Positions 13,867 to 21,338 of a stretch of 26,640 bases of DNA are shown one piece after another. Position numbers and translations under genes: made by a program. The notes beneath the pieces were generated by a model that made no database searches, had not been told where the DNA came from, and saw only the letters and a list, made by a program, of their open reading frames with translations. The stretch is from Salinibacterium sp. (GTDB taxonomy: Bacteria; Actinomycetota; Actinomycetes; Actinomycetales; Microbacteriaceae): assembly GCA_004297555.1 (NCBI GenBank), contig SCSV01000312.1, forward strand, positions 1 through 26,640. The letters run 5' to 3'. How positions within the stretch are numbered: position 1 is the stretch's first letter; every line of letters starts with the position of its first letter.

Positions 13867-13907
13867 GTTGTCGATTGCGTTCAAGACCGCGGTTCGGGAT
13901 GCCCGGG

Positions 13908-15086
13908 CTAGGGCCTGCGCACCGTGTCGGGCTCCGCGATCGCCCCCACAATCAGCGCGGCTTGCAGAATCAGCGCCTCGCGGGCACCGGTCGCATCCCA
14001 TCCGATCACGTCGCTCACGCGCTTGAGGCGGTAGCGCACGGTGTTGGGGTGCACGAAGAGTTCGCGCGCGGTCGCCTCGAGCGAGCGGCCGTTGTCCAGG
14101 TAGCACCACAGGGTCGCGAGCAGGTCGGTGGAATGGGCCTGCAGCGGAAGGTAGATGCGTTCGATGAGCGTCTTGCGCGCGAGCGGGTCGCCCGCGAATG
14201 CGCGCTCAGGCAGTAGATCGTCAGCGAGCGTCGGCCGCGGGGCGTTTCGCCACGACCGGGCAACGGCGAACCCAGCGAGCGCCGCCTTGGCACTCGTCGA
14301 GGCCTCAACGAGCGAGGGTACTTCCGGCCCGAGCACGAGGTGACCCTCGCCAAAACTGGACTCGAGCTTCTGCGCGATCGCGGGGAAGGGAAGCGGCTCG
14401 CTGCCGTCGGTTTGCGTCGGGGTTGCGCGACCGATCACGAGCACGAGGCGACTGCCCTGCACCCCGACGAGCAAGTCCGCGTCGACGTTGCGCGCGGTTC
14501 GGCGCAACTGGTCGACATCGAGTTGTTTGGGCGCGGTACCGACGAGCACGCACACTTCGCCGTGCCCGTTCCAGCCGAGCGCCGCGATACGGCTCGGCAG
14601 CTCGGGGTCATGCTCGCCGCTGAGGATCGAGTCGACGACGAGTGCCTCGAGCCGGGCATCCCAGAGTCCTCGCGCTTCGGCGGCGCGCGCATAGACGTCG
14701 GCCGCAGCGAAGGCGATCTCGCGCGAGTAGAGCAGGATCGCCTCGCGGAACACCTGGTCGCCGTCGTCCATCACCCGGGCCTCGACGACCTCCACGGTGA
14801 TGCGGATCAGCTGGAGGGTCTGCTGCAGCGAGACCGAGCGCAAGAGCTCGCGCGGGGCGGCACCGAAGACATCCGCGGCAATCCAGGGGGTCGACGAGGG
14901 GTCTTCGAACCAACTGATGAAGCTCGTGATGCCCGCTTGCGCGACGAGACCGACCGCCGAGCGCCGCGCTGGCGGCATATCGCCATACCAGGGCAGCGTC
15001 TCTTCGAGCTGCTTGATCGTCGCGGTCGCTAGTTCACCCGAGATCGTTCTGAGCCACGCGAGCGTTTGCTCTTTGGTTCTCTGCAC
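13908..15086 (-). CDS. fasR: PucR-type transcriptional regulator of fatty-acid synthesis
   Basis: The 392 residues end in a PucR C-terminal helix-turn-helix: S-L-E-A-T-A-R-E-L-F-V-H-P-N-T-V-R-Y-R-L-K-R-V near residues 335-372. The large N-terminal part would be a sensory/GGDEF-like regulatory region. In Streptomyces coelicolor a PucR-like FasR activates the fabD-H-P-F operon from the same position, and M. tuberculosis has a similar gene between aceE and fabD. The symbol follows that context. GTG 15086 is only 11 bp after the aceE stop, so co-transcription is likely; no clear ribosome site is seen. Do not confuse it with the TetR-type FasR of mycobacteria and corynebacteria. Confidence 0.85.
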   Translation of the reverse strand: MQRTKEQTLAWLRTISGELATATIKQLEETLPWYGDMPPARRSAVGLVAQAGITSFISWFEDPSSTPWIAADVFGAAPRELLRSVSLQQTLQLIRITVEVVEARVMDDGDQVFREAILLYSREIAFAAADVYARAAEARGLWDARLEALVVDSILSGEHDPELPSRIAALGWNGHGEVCVLVGTAPKQLDVDQLRRTARNVDADLLVGVQGSRLVLVIGRATPTQTDGSEPLPFPAIAQKLESSFGEGHLVLGPEVPSLVEASTSAKAALAGFAVARSWRNAPRPTLADDLLPERAFAGDPLARKTLIERIYLPLQAHSTDLLATLWCYLDNGRSLEATARELFVHPNTVRYRLKRVSDVIGWDATGAREALILQAALIVGAIAEPDTVRRP

Positions 15087-15097
15087 CGCGCCGGGGC

Positions 15098-17827
15098 CTA
15101 GCTCTCGCCGCCGGCCGATCCTGTCGTACCGGCCGAGACGTCTAGGAGCGCGTACTTCTGGATGGCCTGCGCCGCGAGCGACGGGTCAACGAGCCCCTGC
15201 TTCGCGAGCGACTCCAGGGTTCGCACGACCACGGAGTGGCTATCGATCTTGAAGTAACGGCGGGCCGCAGCGCGCGTGTCGGAGAAGCCGAAGTCGTCGG
15301 CACCGAGCGTCGCGTAGTGACCCGGCACGAACTGGCGAATCTGGTCGGGAATCGCGTGCGAGAAGTCGGAGACGGCCACGAACGGCCCCTCGGCACCGGT
15401 GAGCTTCTGCGTGAGGTACGGAACGCGCGTCTCGGCCTCGGGGTGCAAGAAGTTGTGCTCCTCGGCGGCGATGCCCTCGCGGCGCAGCTCCGTCCAGGAG
15501 GTCACCGACCAGACATCCGCGGCGACGCCCCAGTCCTCGGCGAGCAACTGCTGTGCCTCAAGAACCCACGGCACACCGACTCCGGATGCGAGCAGTTGCG
15601 CCCGCGGTGTGCCCTGCTTCTCCGAGCGGTTCAGCAGGTAGATGCCCTTGACGACACCCTCGATATCGAGGTTCTCCGGCTCGGCCGGCTGAACGATCGG
15701 CTCGTTGTAGATCGTGAGGTAGTACATCACGTTGGGATTCGGGTGACTGCCGCCGTACATCCGCTCGATGCCGGATCGCATGATGTGCGCGATCTCGTAG
15801 CCGTACGCCGCGTCGTAGTTGACGACCGCCGGGTTGGTCGAGGCCAGGAGCAGCGAGTGGCCGTCCGCGTGCTGCAGGCCCTCACCGGTCAGGGTGGTGC
15901 GACCGGCGGTCGCGCCCATGATGAAGCCGCGGGCCATCTGGTCGCCCGCGGCCCACATGGCATCGCCGGTGCGCTGGAAGCCGAACATCGAGTAGAACAC
16001 GTACACCGGAATCAGCGGCTCGCCGTGGGTCGCATAGGAGGTGCCCGCGGCGGTGAAGGCGGCGAAGGCGCCCGCCTCGTTGATGCCGACGTGCACGATC
16101 TGCCCTTGCGGGCTCTCCAGGTAGGGGTTCAGCTGCTCGCGGTCGACCGCGGTGTATTTCTGCCCTTGCGGGTTGTAGATCTTCGAGGTGCGGAAGTAGC
16201 CGTCCATACCGAAGGTGCGCGCTTCATCCGGGATGATCGGCACAATGCGATTGCCGATACCGGCGTCTTTCAGCAGATCTTTGAGCAGTCGCGCGAACGC
16301 CATCGTCGAGGCGATCGGCTGCTTACCGGATCCCTTCGTGTTCTCGGCGTAGAGCTCGTCGTTCGGCAGCGTCAGTTGGGTGTACTTCGAGCGGCGCTCC
16401 GGCAGGTACCCGCCGAGCTCGCGACGGCGCTCGTGCAGGTACTGAATCGCCTCGTCGTCGGGGCCTGGGTGGTAGAACGGCGGCTCGTAGGGGTCCGCCT
16501 CGAGCACAGCATCCGTTATCGGAATGTGCATGACATCGCGGAACTGCTTGAGGTTGTCGAGCGTGAGCTTCTTCATCTGGTGGGTCGCGTTGCGTCCCTC
16601 GAACGACGGGCCGAGGCCGTAGCCCTTCACCGTCTTCGCGAGGATGACCGTCGGCTGGCCCTTGTGCTCGGATGCCGCCTTGAAGGCCGCGTAGATCTTG
16701 CGGTAGTCGTGCCCACCGCGCTTGAGACCCCAGATCTGGTCGTCGGTGTAGTCCTTGACCATGGCGGCGGTGCGCGGATCGCGGCCAAAGAAGTTCTCGC
16801 GCACGAAGGCGCCGTTCTCCGCCTTGTACGTCTGGTAGTCGCCGTCGGGCGTGCGGTTCATCAAGTCGCGCAACGCGCCTTCGTCGTCGTGCGCGAGCAG
16901 TTCATCCCATTCGCGGCCCCAGATCACCTTGATCACGTTCCAGCCGGCGCCGCGGAAGAAGCTCTCCAGCTCCTGGATGATCTTGCCGTTGCCTCGCACC
17001 GGGCCGTCGAGTCGCTGCAGGTTGCAGTTGACGACGAAGTTGAGGTTATCGAGACCGTCGTTGGCGGCGAGCTGCAGGGCGCCGCGGCTTTCCACCTCGT
17101 CCATCTCGCCGTCGCCGAGGAAGGCCCACACTTGCTGCTCGGACGCATCCGAGATGCCGCGGTTGGTCAGGTAGCGGTTGGACTGCGCCTGGTAGATCGC
17201 GTTGATCGGGCCGAGGCCCATCGAGACGGTCGGGAACTGCCAGAAGTCGGGCATGAGCCGCGGGTGCGGGTAGCTCGAAACGCCACCGGAGGGGTGCGAC
17301 TTCTCTTGGCGGAACCCCTTGAGCTGCTCTTCGCTGATGCGGCCCTCGAGAAAAGCGCGGGCATACATGCCGGGAGATGCGTGGCCCTGGTAGAAGATCT
17401 GGTCGGCGCCGCCCGCGTGGTCTGCTCCGTGGAAGAAGTGGTTTTGGCCGACTTCATAAAGTGCGGCGGATGACGCGTAGGTCGAGATGTGACCACCGAC
17501 GCCGACGCCGGGGCGCTGGGCACGATGCACCGTGATCGCGGCGTTCCAGCGGATCCAGGCCCGGTACTTGCGCTCGATCTCCTCGTTGCCGGGAAACTCG
17601 GGCTCGTTCTCCGGGGCGATCGTGTTCAAGTAATCCGTGGTCGGCACCATCGGCACACCGAGGTGCAGATCCTTGGATCGCTTGAGCAGGCTCAACATGA
17701 TCTCGCGTCCGCGCTCGTGTCCTTGCGCTGCGACGAGAGCATCGAGCGATTCGTTCCACTCGGCGGTCTCTTCCGGGTCCGAATCGATGTGGTTCACCGA
17801 ATACGGGTCCTGGTCGTTTACCGTCAC
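15098..17827 (-). CDS. aceE: Pyruvate dehydrogenase E1 component, homodimeric type
   Basis: The 909-residue thiamine-diphosphate enzyme decarboxylates pyruvate and passes the acetyl group to the lipoyl domain of E2, giving acetyl-CoA. The ThDP/Mg motif is clear: G-D-G-E-M-D-E at 238-244 and N-C-N at 267-269. Other family blocks include H-I-S-T-Y-A-S-S-A-A-L-Y-E-V-G near 113-127, G-A-D-H-A-G-G-A-D and Q-R-T-G-D-A-M-W-A-A-G-D-Q. The length is standard. The start is GTG 17827 with AAAGAGGT five bases upstream. No E2 or E3 gene lies in the window. Being first in the strand series ending in fabF, it supplies acetyl-CoA for lipid synthesis. Confidence 0.96.
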   Translation of the reverse strand: MTVNDQDPYSVNHIDSDPEETAEWNESLDALVAAQGHERGREIMLSLLKRSKDLHLGVPMVPTTDYLNTIAPENEPEFPGNEEIERKYRAWIRWNAAITVHRAQRPGVGVGGHISTYASSAALYEVGQNHFFHGADHAGGADQIFYQGHASPGMYARAFLEGRISEEQLKGFRQEKSHPSGGVSSYPHPRLMPDFWQFPTVSMGLGPINAIYQAQSNRYLTNRGISDASEQQVWAFLGDGEMDEVESRGALQLAANDGLDNLNFVVNCNLQRLDGPVRGNGKIIQELESFFRGAGWNVIKVIWGREWDELLAHDDEGALRDLMNRTPDGDYQTYKAENGAFVRENFFGRDPRTAAMVKDYTDDQIWGLKRGGHDYRKIYAAFKAASEHKGQPTVILAKTVKGYGLGPSFEGRNATHQMKKLTLDNLKQFRDVMHIPITDAVLEADPYEPPFYHPGPDDEAIQYLHERRRELGGYLPERRSKYTQLTLPNDELYAENTKGSGKQPIASTMAFARLLKDLLKDAGIGNRIVPIIPDEARTFGMDGYFRTSKIYNPQGQKYTAVDREQLNPYLESPQGQIVHVGINEAGAFAAFTAAGTSYATHGEPLIPVYVFYSMFGFQRTGDAMWAAGDQMARGFIMGATAGRTTLTGEGLQHADGHSLLLASTNPAVVNYDAAYGYEIAHIMRSGIERMYGGSHPNPNVMYYLTIYNEPIVQPAEPENLDIEGVVKGIYLLNRSEKQGTPRAQLLASGVGVPWVLEAQQLLAEDWGVAADVWSVTSWTELRREGIAAEEHNFLHPEAETRVPYLTQKLTGAEGPFVAVSDFSHAIPDQIRQFVPGHYATLGADDFGFSDTRAAARRYFKIDSHSVVVRTLESLAKQGLVDPSLAAQAIQKYALLDVSAGTTGSAGGES

Positions 17828-17832
17828 CGTTG

Positions 17833-17840
17833 ACCTCTTT
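17833..17840 (-). promoter_or_regulatory. Ribosome binding site of aceE
   Basis: AAAGAGGT on the minus strand, 5 nt before GTG 17827, decides this start codon. Confidence 0.6.
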
Positions 17841-17888
17841 CTTATGGAGAAGGTTGTGCGACTGTGCTCTTATCTACTGCACTCGACG

Positions 17889-17894
17889 ATTCTA
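17889..17894 (-). promoter_or_regulatory. Possible -10 of aceE
   Basis: TAGAAT on the minus strand would give a leader of about 55 nt. No good -35 is seen. It overlaps a single GAATCG, the half-site of the repeat before fabD, which may be chance. Confidence 0.35.
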
Positions 17895-17961
17895 GTTGTC
17901 GGGTTCATGGTGTGGATTCGCTAGTTGGTCCCTGCTGCACCCCAATCCGAGGGTTCGAGCG

Positions 17962-18003
17962 TATGATTTCCCTTCGGGTTGTCCCGCTATCGGGTTCGAC
18001 CCG
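17962..18003 (+). promoter_or_regulatory. Promoter box and leader hairpin of the peroxiredoxin gene
   Basis: TATGAT (17962-17967) is a likely -10. CGGGT-tcg-ACCCG (17991-18003) is a 5-bp hairpin whose last G begins the ribosome site GGAAGGA (18003-18009, 8 nt before ATG). Folding could limit ribosome access. No -35 match is seen. Confidence 0.4.
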
Positions 18004-18017
18004 GAAGGAACTCCCGC

Positions 18018-18491
18018 ATGGCTCTCGCCAATGACACCAAAGCGCCCGACTTCGAACTGCCCAACCAGTTCGGCGAGCACGTTCGACTCAGCGAATTTCG
18101 CGGCAAGAAAGCCGTCGCACTGGTCTTCTTTCCCCTCGCCTTCTCCAGCACCTGCACGACTGAACTCTGCGCCCTTCGTGACAATCTGAATCTCTTCCGC
18201 GCCGCCGGAGTCGAGCTCATGGGCATCTCGGTGGACTCGAAGGCGACCCTGCGCGCATTCGCCGAGCGCGAGGGCTACAACTTCACCCTGCTCGCAGACT
18301 TCTGGCCGCACGGCGATGTCGCCAAGGAGTACGGCGTCTTCCTCGCCGATAAGGGCTTCGCGACCCGGGCCACTTTCCTCATCGACGTCGATGGGATGAT
18401 CCGCTCAAGCTTCATCACCGAGCCGGGCGCGCCGCGCTCGCTCGGCGCCTACAAGGCGGCTATCGCCGACCTGCACGCCGTTCGGGTCTAA
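18018..18491 (+). CDS. ahpE: AhpE-like peroxiredoxin
   Basis: The 157-residue thioredoxin-fold peroxidase reduces peroxides. C46 in F-F-P-L-A-F-S-S-T-C fits P-x3-(S/T)-x2-C and would be the peroxidatic Cys; R366-type family arginine is expected in the T-R-A-T-F-L-I-D stretch. The F-P-L-A-F and L-R-D-N-L context resembles M. tuberculosis AhpE, a one-Cys enzyme, and the gene lies in the corresponding place next to aceE. Unlike that enzyme it has a second Cys, C51, five residues on (C-T-T-E-L-C), as in BCP-type two-Cys enzymes, so an intramolecular disulfide is possible. ATG 18018 has a good GGAAGGA site. Its TAA overlaps the stop of the opposing gene. BCP-type is the alternative naming. Confidence 0.85.
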   Translation: MALANDTKAPDFELPNQFGEHVRLSEFRGKKAVALVFFPLAFSSTCTTELCALRDNLNLFRAAGVELMGISVDSKATLRAFAEREGYNFTLLADFWPHGDVAKEYGVFLADKGFATRATFLIDVDGMIRSSFITEPGAPRSLGAYKAAIADLHAVRV

Positions 18492-18895
18492 ACCTTCTCC
18501 TTCTTGAGGATCTGCTGCAGCTCCTGAATGATCACGAGCTGCTTCCTATTGATCTCCAGCAGAATCTCGATGTCTTTCTTCGCCGCCACGTTGGTGTCGT
18601 AGTCGTGCTGCGATAGGGCTGCGGCCAGGGCATCCTGTCGCTTCGCGGCAATGAGCAGGATGGCTCCCTGCAGCCCCGCGAGCATGCTCAGAAATAAATT
18701 GAGCAGGATGAACGGATAGCGGTCCCACGTGGGCCCGATCGTGTTGACGAAAGCCCACAGGGCCATGAACGCGACGAAGCCCAGAACGAAGGGCCAGCTG
18801 CCCATTCCGTTGCGCATGATGTCCGCGGCGCGCTGGCCGCGAGTGAGAGTCGCGGCGTGATCGGCGTGCCAGTTCTTGGGTGTCAGATTGGTCAT
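18488..18895 (-). CDS. DUF1003 membrane protein
   Basis: The 135-residue protein has a basic N-terminus and two membrane helices (about 34-53, WPFVLGFVAFMALWAFVNTI, and about 64-84, with L-N-L-F-L-S-M-L-A-G-L-Q-G-A-I). A cytoplasmic amphipathic helix with D-Y-D-T-N-V-A-A-K-K-D-I-E-I-L-L-E-I follows. This is the DUF1003 pattern; the function is unknown. A TACACT box ends six bases before the ATG. It converges with the peroxiredoxin gene so tightly that the stop codons TAG and TAA share the bases CTAA. Confidence 0.9.
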   Translation of the reverse strand: MTNLTPKNWHADHAATLTRGQRAADIMRNGMGSWPFVLGFVAFMALWAFVNTIGPTWDRYPFILLNLFLSMLAGLQGAILLIAAKRQDALAAALSQHDYDTNVAAKKDIEILLEINRKQLVIIQELQQILKKEKV

Positions 18896-18901
18896 GCAGG
18901 C

Positions 18902-18907
18902 AGTGTA
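18902..18907 (-). promoter_or_regulatory. -10 box for the DUF1003 gene
   Basis: TACACT on the minus strand ends 6 nt before ATG 18895, so a leaderless mRNA is likely. It lies just beyond the end of the upstream membrane-protein gene. Confidence 0.45.
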
Positions 18908-18919
18908 TTGCTGGGAGGC

Positions 18920-19582
18920 CTAGGTCAGGATGTTGACAGCCCGCGAGATGACGAGCGCGAGAATGACGAAGCCGGTGAGCGCCTGGTAGGCCATGAGGCC
19001 TTTCGCGCGCAGAGTGAGCGGCATCGCATCCGTCGGACTGAACGCCATCATGTTCGACAGTGAGAAGTAGGCGTAGTCAAAGAAGCTCGGATGCCAGGGC
19101 GGGCCGGAATAGTCGTCCTCGTCTTGCTGCGGGAATCGGAAGTCTCGCTGCGCGTCATCCCGAAGCCCCCCAATGCGACGCGCGACCGGGCCACCCTTGT
19201 CGATCTCCCAGTAGACGAGCGCGAATGCGATCACGTCGGTGATCCACACGCCGAGTGCGGTGAGCAGCACACTCGGGCCGTCGAGTTTGCCGTTGATGAG
19301 TCGCACGATCGTGAGCACGATGTAGGCCTGGTTGAGGGTGGCAAGGCCCACCGCGAAGGCTACGCCGGCCCAGCGCGACCAACTCGTCTCGCGGCTGAGT
19401 CGGCGCGGATTGGCGAGCACGATCGGGGTGAGCACGATGAGGGCGATGAGCGGGATCAACCAGGGCGGCAGGAACGTGACCGGGTTGGGCAGCACCACGT
19501 AGAGCGAGAGCACAACGAGGGTGAGGAGGAGTGCTGGAAAGCGGTGCTCCATTCGCGCCGCGGGTGGCTGCTTCGCGTTCAT
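18920..19582 (-). CDS. Membrane protein with an ion-channel-like C-terminus lacking a normal selectivity filter
   Basis: The 220 residues have five or six membrane segments: about 15-31, 40-58, 72-97, 104-125, then FDYAYFSLSNMMAF and LMAYQALTGFVILALVISRA near the end. The last two with the intervening loop match the layout of two-helix K+ channel pores (Y-F-S-L, then ...P...R-A-K, then A-L-T-G). However, the filter T-x-G-Y-G-D is replaced by A-F-S-P-T-D. It may belong to DUF1345 or a related family of unknown function. ATG 19582 is chosen over GTG 19585 because TACACT ends 7 nt before it. It diverges from tRNA-Val. Confidence 0.7.
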   Translation of the reverse strand: MNAKQPPAARMEHRFPALLLTLVVLSLYVVLPNPVTFLPPWLIPLIALIVLTPIVLANPRRLSRETSWSRWAGVAFAVGLATLNQAYIVLTIVRLINGKLDGPSVLLTALGVWITDVIAFALVYWEIDKGGPVARRIGGLRDDAQRDFRFPQQDEDDYSGPPWHPSFFDYAYFSLSNMMAFSPTDAMPLTLRAKGLMAYQALTGFVILALVISRAVNILT

Positions 19583-19589
19583 CACTCGA

Positions 19590-19595
19590 AGTGTA
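19590..19595 (-). promoter_or_regulatory. -10 box for the channel-like membrane protein
   Basis: TACACT on the minus strand ends 7 nt before ATG 19582, supporting that start and leaderless transcription. Confidence 0.45.
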
Positions 19596-19601
19596 TGCCT
19601 G

Positions 19602-19607
19602 TACGAT
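19602..19607 (+). promoter_or_regulatory. -10 box for tRNA-Val
   Basis: TACGAT, with a weak TTCATC 18 bp upstream (19578-19583), can drive the tRNA from about base 19614. It lies beside the divergent -10 at 19590-19595, so the two promoters overlap. Confidence 0.4.
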
Positions 19608-19638
19608 AAAACCGCGTTGTCCCGGGTTGCCGGGCGAC

Positions 19639-19711
19639 GGGCCTTTAGCTCAGTTGGTAGAGCGCCACGTTTACACCGTGGATGTCATCGGTTCGAGCCC
19701 GGTAGGGCCCA
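19639..19711 (+). tRNA. tRNA-Val (anticodon UAC)
   Basis: The cloverleaf is complete: acceptor 19639-19645 with 19704-19710 (one G-U pair), D arm GCTC/GAGC, anticodon arm CCACG/CGTGG with loop TTTACAC (anticodon at 19672-19674), T arm ATCGG-TTCGAGC-CCGGT and discriminator A19711. CCA is not encoded. No clear T-rich terminator follows. Confidence 0.93.
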
Positions 19712-19740
19712 CGATTCGCGGCGGCGGCCGCAGGTCGTCG

Positions 19741-20256
19741 CTAGCTCCACGCGGCGACCAGGTCGGCGGTCGTGGCTTTCTCCCGCTCGAGCTTGCGGAT
19801 GACTCGGTAGACGATAAGCAGCGGGATGATGCCGAACACACCGAACGACATGTCGATCAGCTGCCATACGATCGGGATGCCGCGCACGGCTCCCGTGATG
19901 AGCGTCGCTGGGATGACGCACGCGCAAGCGATCATCCCGAACTGAATCACCCAGATGTTTCGGATCGGGTCGCGCAGGGGCCCGACGAAGACGATCGCGA
20001 TCATGACGTGCGCGAACGCCAACCAGTCGGTGCCGTAGGCCATGAAGGGGTACTTGTTATTGGTGTCGATGAGCGCGTCGCGCACGTGATCGATCCACCA
20101 GACGAAATCCGGGGCGATGGTGGGCGCGGGTGTCGCGTGCAGCACCGCGGAGACGAGCCGCAACTCCGGCTCGAGCGGGAAGGCTGTCAGGCCCGAGACG
20201 GCCAGGCCGATGATAAACAGCACGATCCACGCGCGGATCTTGGTGTCGGTGCTCAC
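19741..20256 (-). CDS. Four-helix integral membrane protein, unrecognised
   Basis: The 171 residues have four membrane segments: about 9-28 (WIVLFIIGLAVSGLTAFPLE), 77-93 (near D-W-L-A-F-A-H-V-M-I-A-I-V-F-V-G), 100-124 and 130-152. The loop between the first two contains W-W-I-D-H-V-R-D-A-L and Y-P-F-M-A-Y-G-T-D-W, probably outside. Conserved-looking His and Asp in those segments could bind something, but no known motif is seen. It resembles proteins annotated only as hypothetical membrane proteins. GTG 20256 is preferred because TAGGCT ends 6 nt before it. Confidence 0.75.
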   Translation of the reverse strand: MSTDTKIRAWIVLFIIGLAVSGLTAFPLEPELRLVSAVLHATPAPTIAPDFVWWIDHVRDALIDTNNKYPFMAYGTDWLAFAHVMIAIVFVGPLRDPIRNIWVIQFGMIACACVIPATLITGAVRGIPIVWQLIDMSFGVFGIIPLLIVYRVIRKLEREKATTADLVAAWS

Positions 20257-20262
20257 GGGGTG

Positions 20263-20268
20263 AGCCTA
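20263..20268 (-). promoter_or_regulatory. -10 box for the four-helix membrane protein
   Basis: TAGGCT on the minus strand ends 6 nt before GTG 20256. Confidence 0.45.
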
Positions 20269-20333
20269 GTGCTGGGGCATCCGCAATGTTGCGTCGCATG
20301 ACGGGCGGCCTCGGTGATCGCGGGAACGTTTCG

Positions 20334-20339
20334 TACCCT
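20334..20339 (+). promoter_or_regulatory. -10 box for the small unknown gene
   Basis: TACCCT ends 7 nt before ATG 20347, consistent with a leaderless start; it argues against the upstream ATT/ATG-type frame extension at 20314. Confidence 0.45.
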
Positions 20340-20346
20340 TAAACGC

Positions 20347-20682
20347 ATGTCCCGCATCGACCCTTCTGCTCCCTACACGAGTCACGCCTGCACCGGCGTT
20401 GACGAGTGCCGCGCCACCGAGGTGGGCCACGGCACGGGGTTCATGCAGATTCGTCTTGCTTCGGCGACGCCGAGCCAGTGGCGCGACTCCCTCGTGGACG
20501 CGGTCACCGCGGATGGCTGGGTCGAGCTGACGACGATCGATGACCAGGCGCGCATTGCCGTGTGGAACCACGCCGACCTCGGCACTCAGTTGAAGCCCGG
20601 CGACCCGGTTGCCGTGCACGGACTCTACGGCGTGCTCGCCGTGGGATCCGAGCGCTTCAACGTGGTCGTCGAAAAGGCCTAG
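20347..20682 (+). CDS. Small conserved-looking protein, function unknown
   Basis: The 111-residue soluble protein has no signal peptide. The N-terminal third has H-A-C-T-G-V-D-E-C-R-A-T-E, and the C-terminal third reads L-K-P-G-D-P-V-A-V-H-G-L-Y-G-V-L-A-V-G-S-E-R-F-N-V-V, a strand-turn-strand pattern like that of small beta-barrel (OB/SH3-like) proteins; that fold is inference. I do not recognise a family. It converges with the copper-storage gene, whose terminator lies in the 32-bp gap between them. Confidence 0.7.
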   Translation: MSRIDPSAPYTSHACTGVDECRATEVGHGTGFMQIRLASATPSQWRDSLVDAVTADGWVELTTIDDQARIAVWNHADLGTQLKPGDPVAVHGLYGVLAVGSERFNVVVEKA

Positions 20683-20703
20683 CTAGTACCGCTTCAGACA
20701 AGC

Positions 20704-20727
20704 AAAAAGCCCGCTCACATCGCGGGC
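20704..20727 (-). terminator. Intrinsic terminator of the copper-storage gene, with the stop codon in its loop
   Basis: Read on the minus strand: GCCCGC, loop GATGTGA, GCGGGC, then TTTTT. The 6-bp G-C stem begins inside the last codons, the stop TGA (20715-20717) lies in the loop, and the U-run follows directly. Confidence 0.8.
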
Positions 20728-21137
20728 ATCATCGCCTTCATCGAGGTCATCATCGACTCGCAGGCCTTGGCCATCTGACGGCACGCCTCGGCGCACATTC
20801 GGCACTGCTCGCTCATCTCGGCGTGCATCGTGCAGCTCTCGGCGCAAGCCAGGCACATCGTCATGCAGGCCTGCATCATCGCCGTCATGCTCTTCATCTC
20901 GTAGCCCTTGGGGCGGAGCATCATCCGCATCATGGTGCCGCACATGTCGGCACAGTCGAGGCACATGCTCGCGCAGCGCTCCATGCCCTCCATGCCCATG
21001 CAACTCGCCGAACATATCGTGCAGGCCTGTTCACACGCCGCACAGGCCTCGATGAATTCCTGCATGGCGGGCATGTCCATGCCCTCCATCATCCCCATCG
21101 AACTGTCCATCATCATGGACATCATGTTCATCTGCAT
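20715..21137 (-). CDS. csp: Cys/Met-rich copper-storage four-helix-bundle protein (Csp/DUF326 type)
   Basis: The 140 residues include 17 Cys and 38 Met. Cys fall in repeated C-x2-C / C-x3-C patterns facing one helix side: 32, 35, 39, 42, 46; 55, 59, 62, 66; 91, 95, 98, 102; 112, 115, 119, 126. This is the layout of Csp four-helix bundles that pack many Cu(I) ions inside via thiolates. Residues 1-25 form a Met-rich extension (13 Met), possibly loading or passing copper. No Tat or Sec signal is seen, so it is probably cytosolic like Csp3. A weak ribosome site (GGAG, 9 nt before ATG 21137) is present. It has its own terminator and diverges from the NCS1 gene across a 214-bp gap; no clear copper-sensor operator was recognised there. 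Confidence 0.9.
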   Translation of the reverse strand: MQMNMMSMMMDSSMGMMEGMDMPAMQEFIEACAACEQACTICSASCMGMEGMERCASMCLDCADMCGTMMRMMLRPKGYEMKSMTAMMQACMTMCLACAESCTMHAEMSEQCRMCAEACRQMAKACESMMTSMKAMMPAM

Positions 21138-21338
21138 GTCAGCGCGCTCCAGTCCGTAGCGAAGTCTTGTATGACGAAATGTTACACGCGTTACCCAGCG
21201 ATGGGCAGGGGACTGCTAGCAAAATTCACGCAACATTCGTTCAATGGATGCCCTCAGCCGGCGTTTCGAGTTCGGCCCGGCCGAGGATTGCGGCGCGTCG
21301 AAGCGGCTCGGCAACAGACTTCGATCAGCGTGTCGCCA

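Noticed and set aside
15236..17473. Open frame of 745 codons on the plus strand antisense to aceE
   Set aside because: It mirrors the aceE codon pattern (high G/C third positions), has no family motif, and aceE is certain. It is an antisense shadow.
19712..19740. GCGGCCGC palindrome after tRNA-Val as terminator or attachment site
   Set aside because: It is a short GC-rich palindrome without T-run, tRNA repeat or integrase nearby.
21181..21207. Possible copper-sensor operator before csp (GTTAC repeated 9 bp apart; CCCA-N4-TGGG)
   Set aside because: The elements are only 4-5 bp long and do not resemble CsoR or CueR operators that I know; too weak to call.
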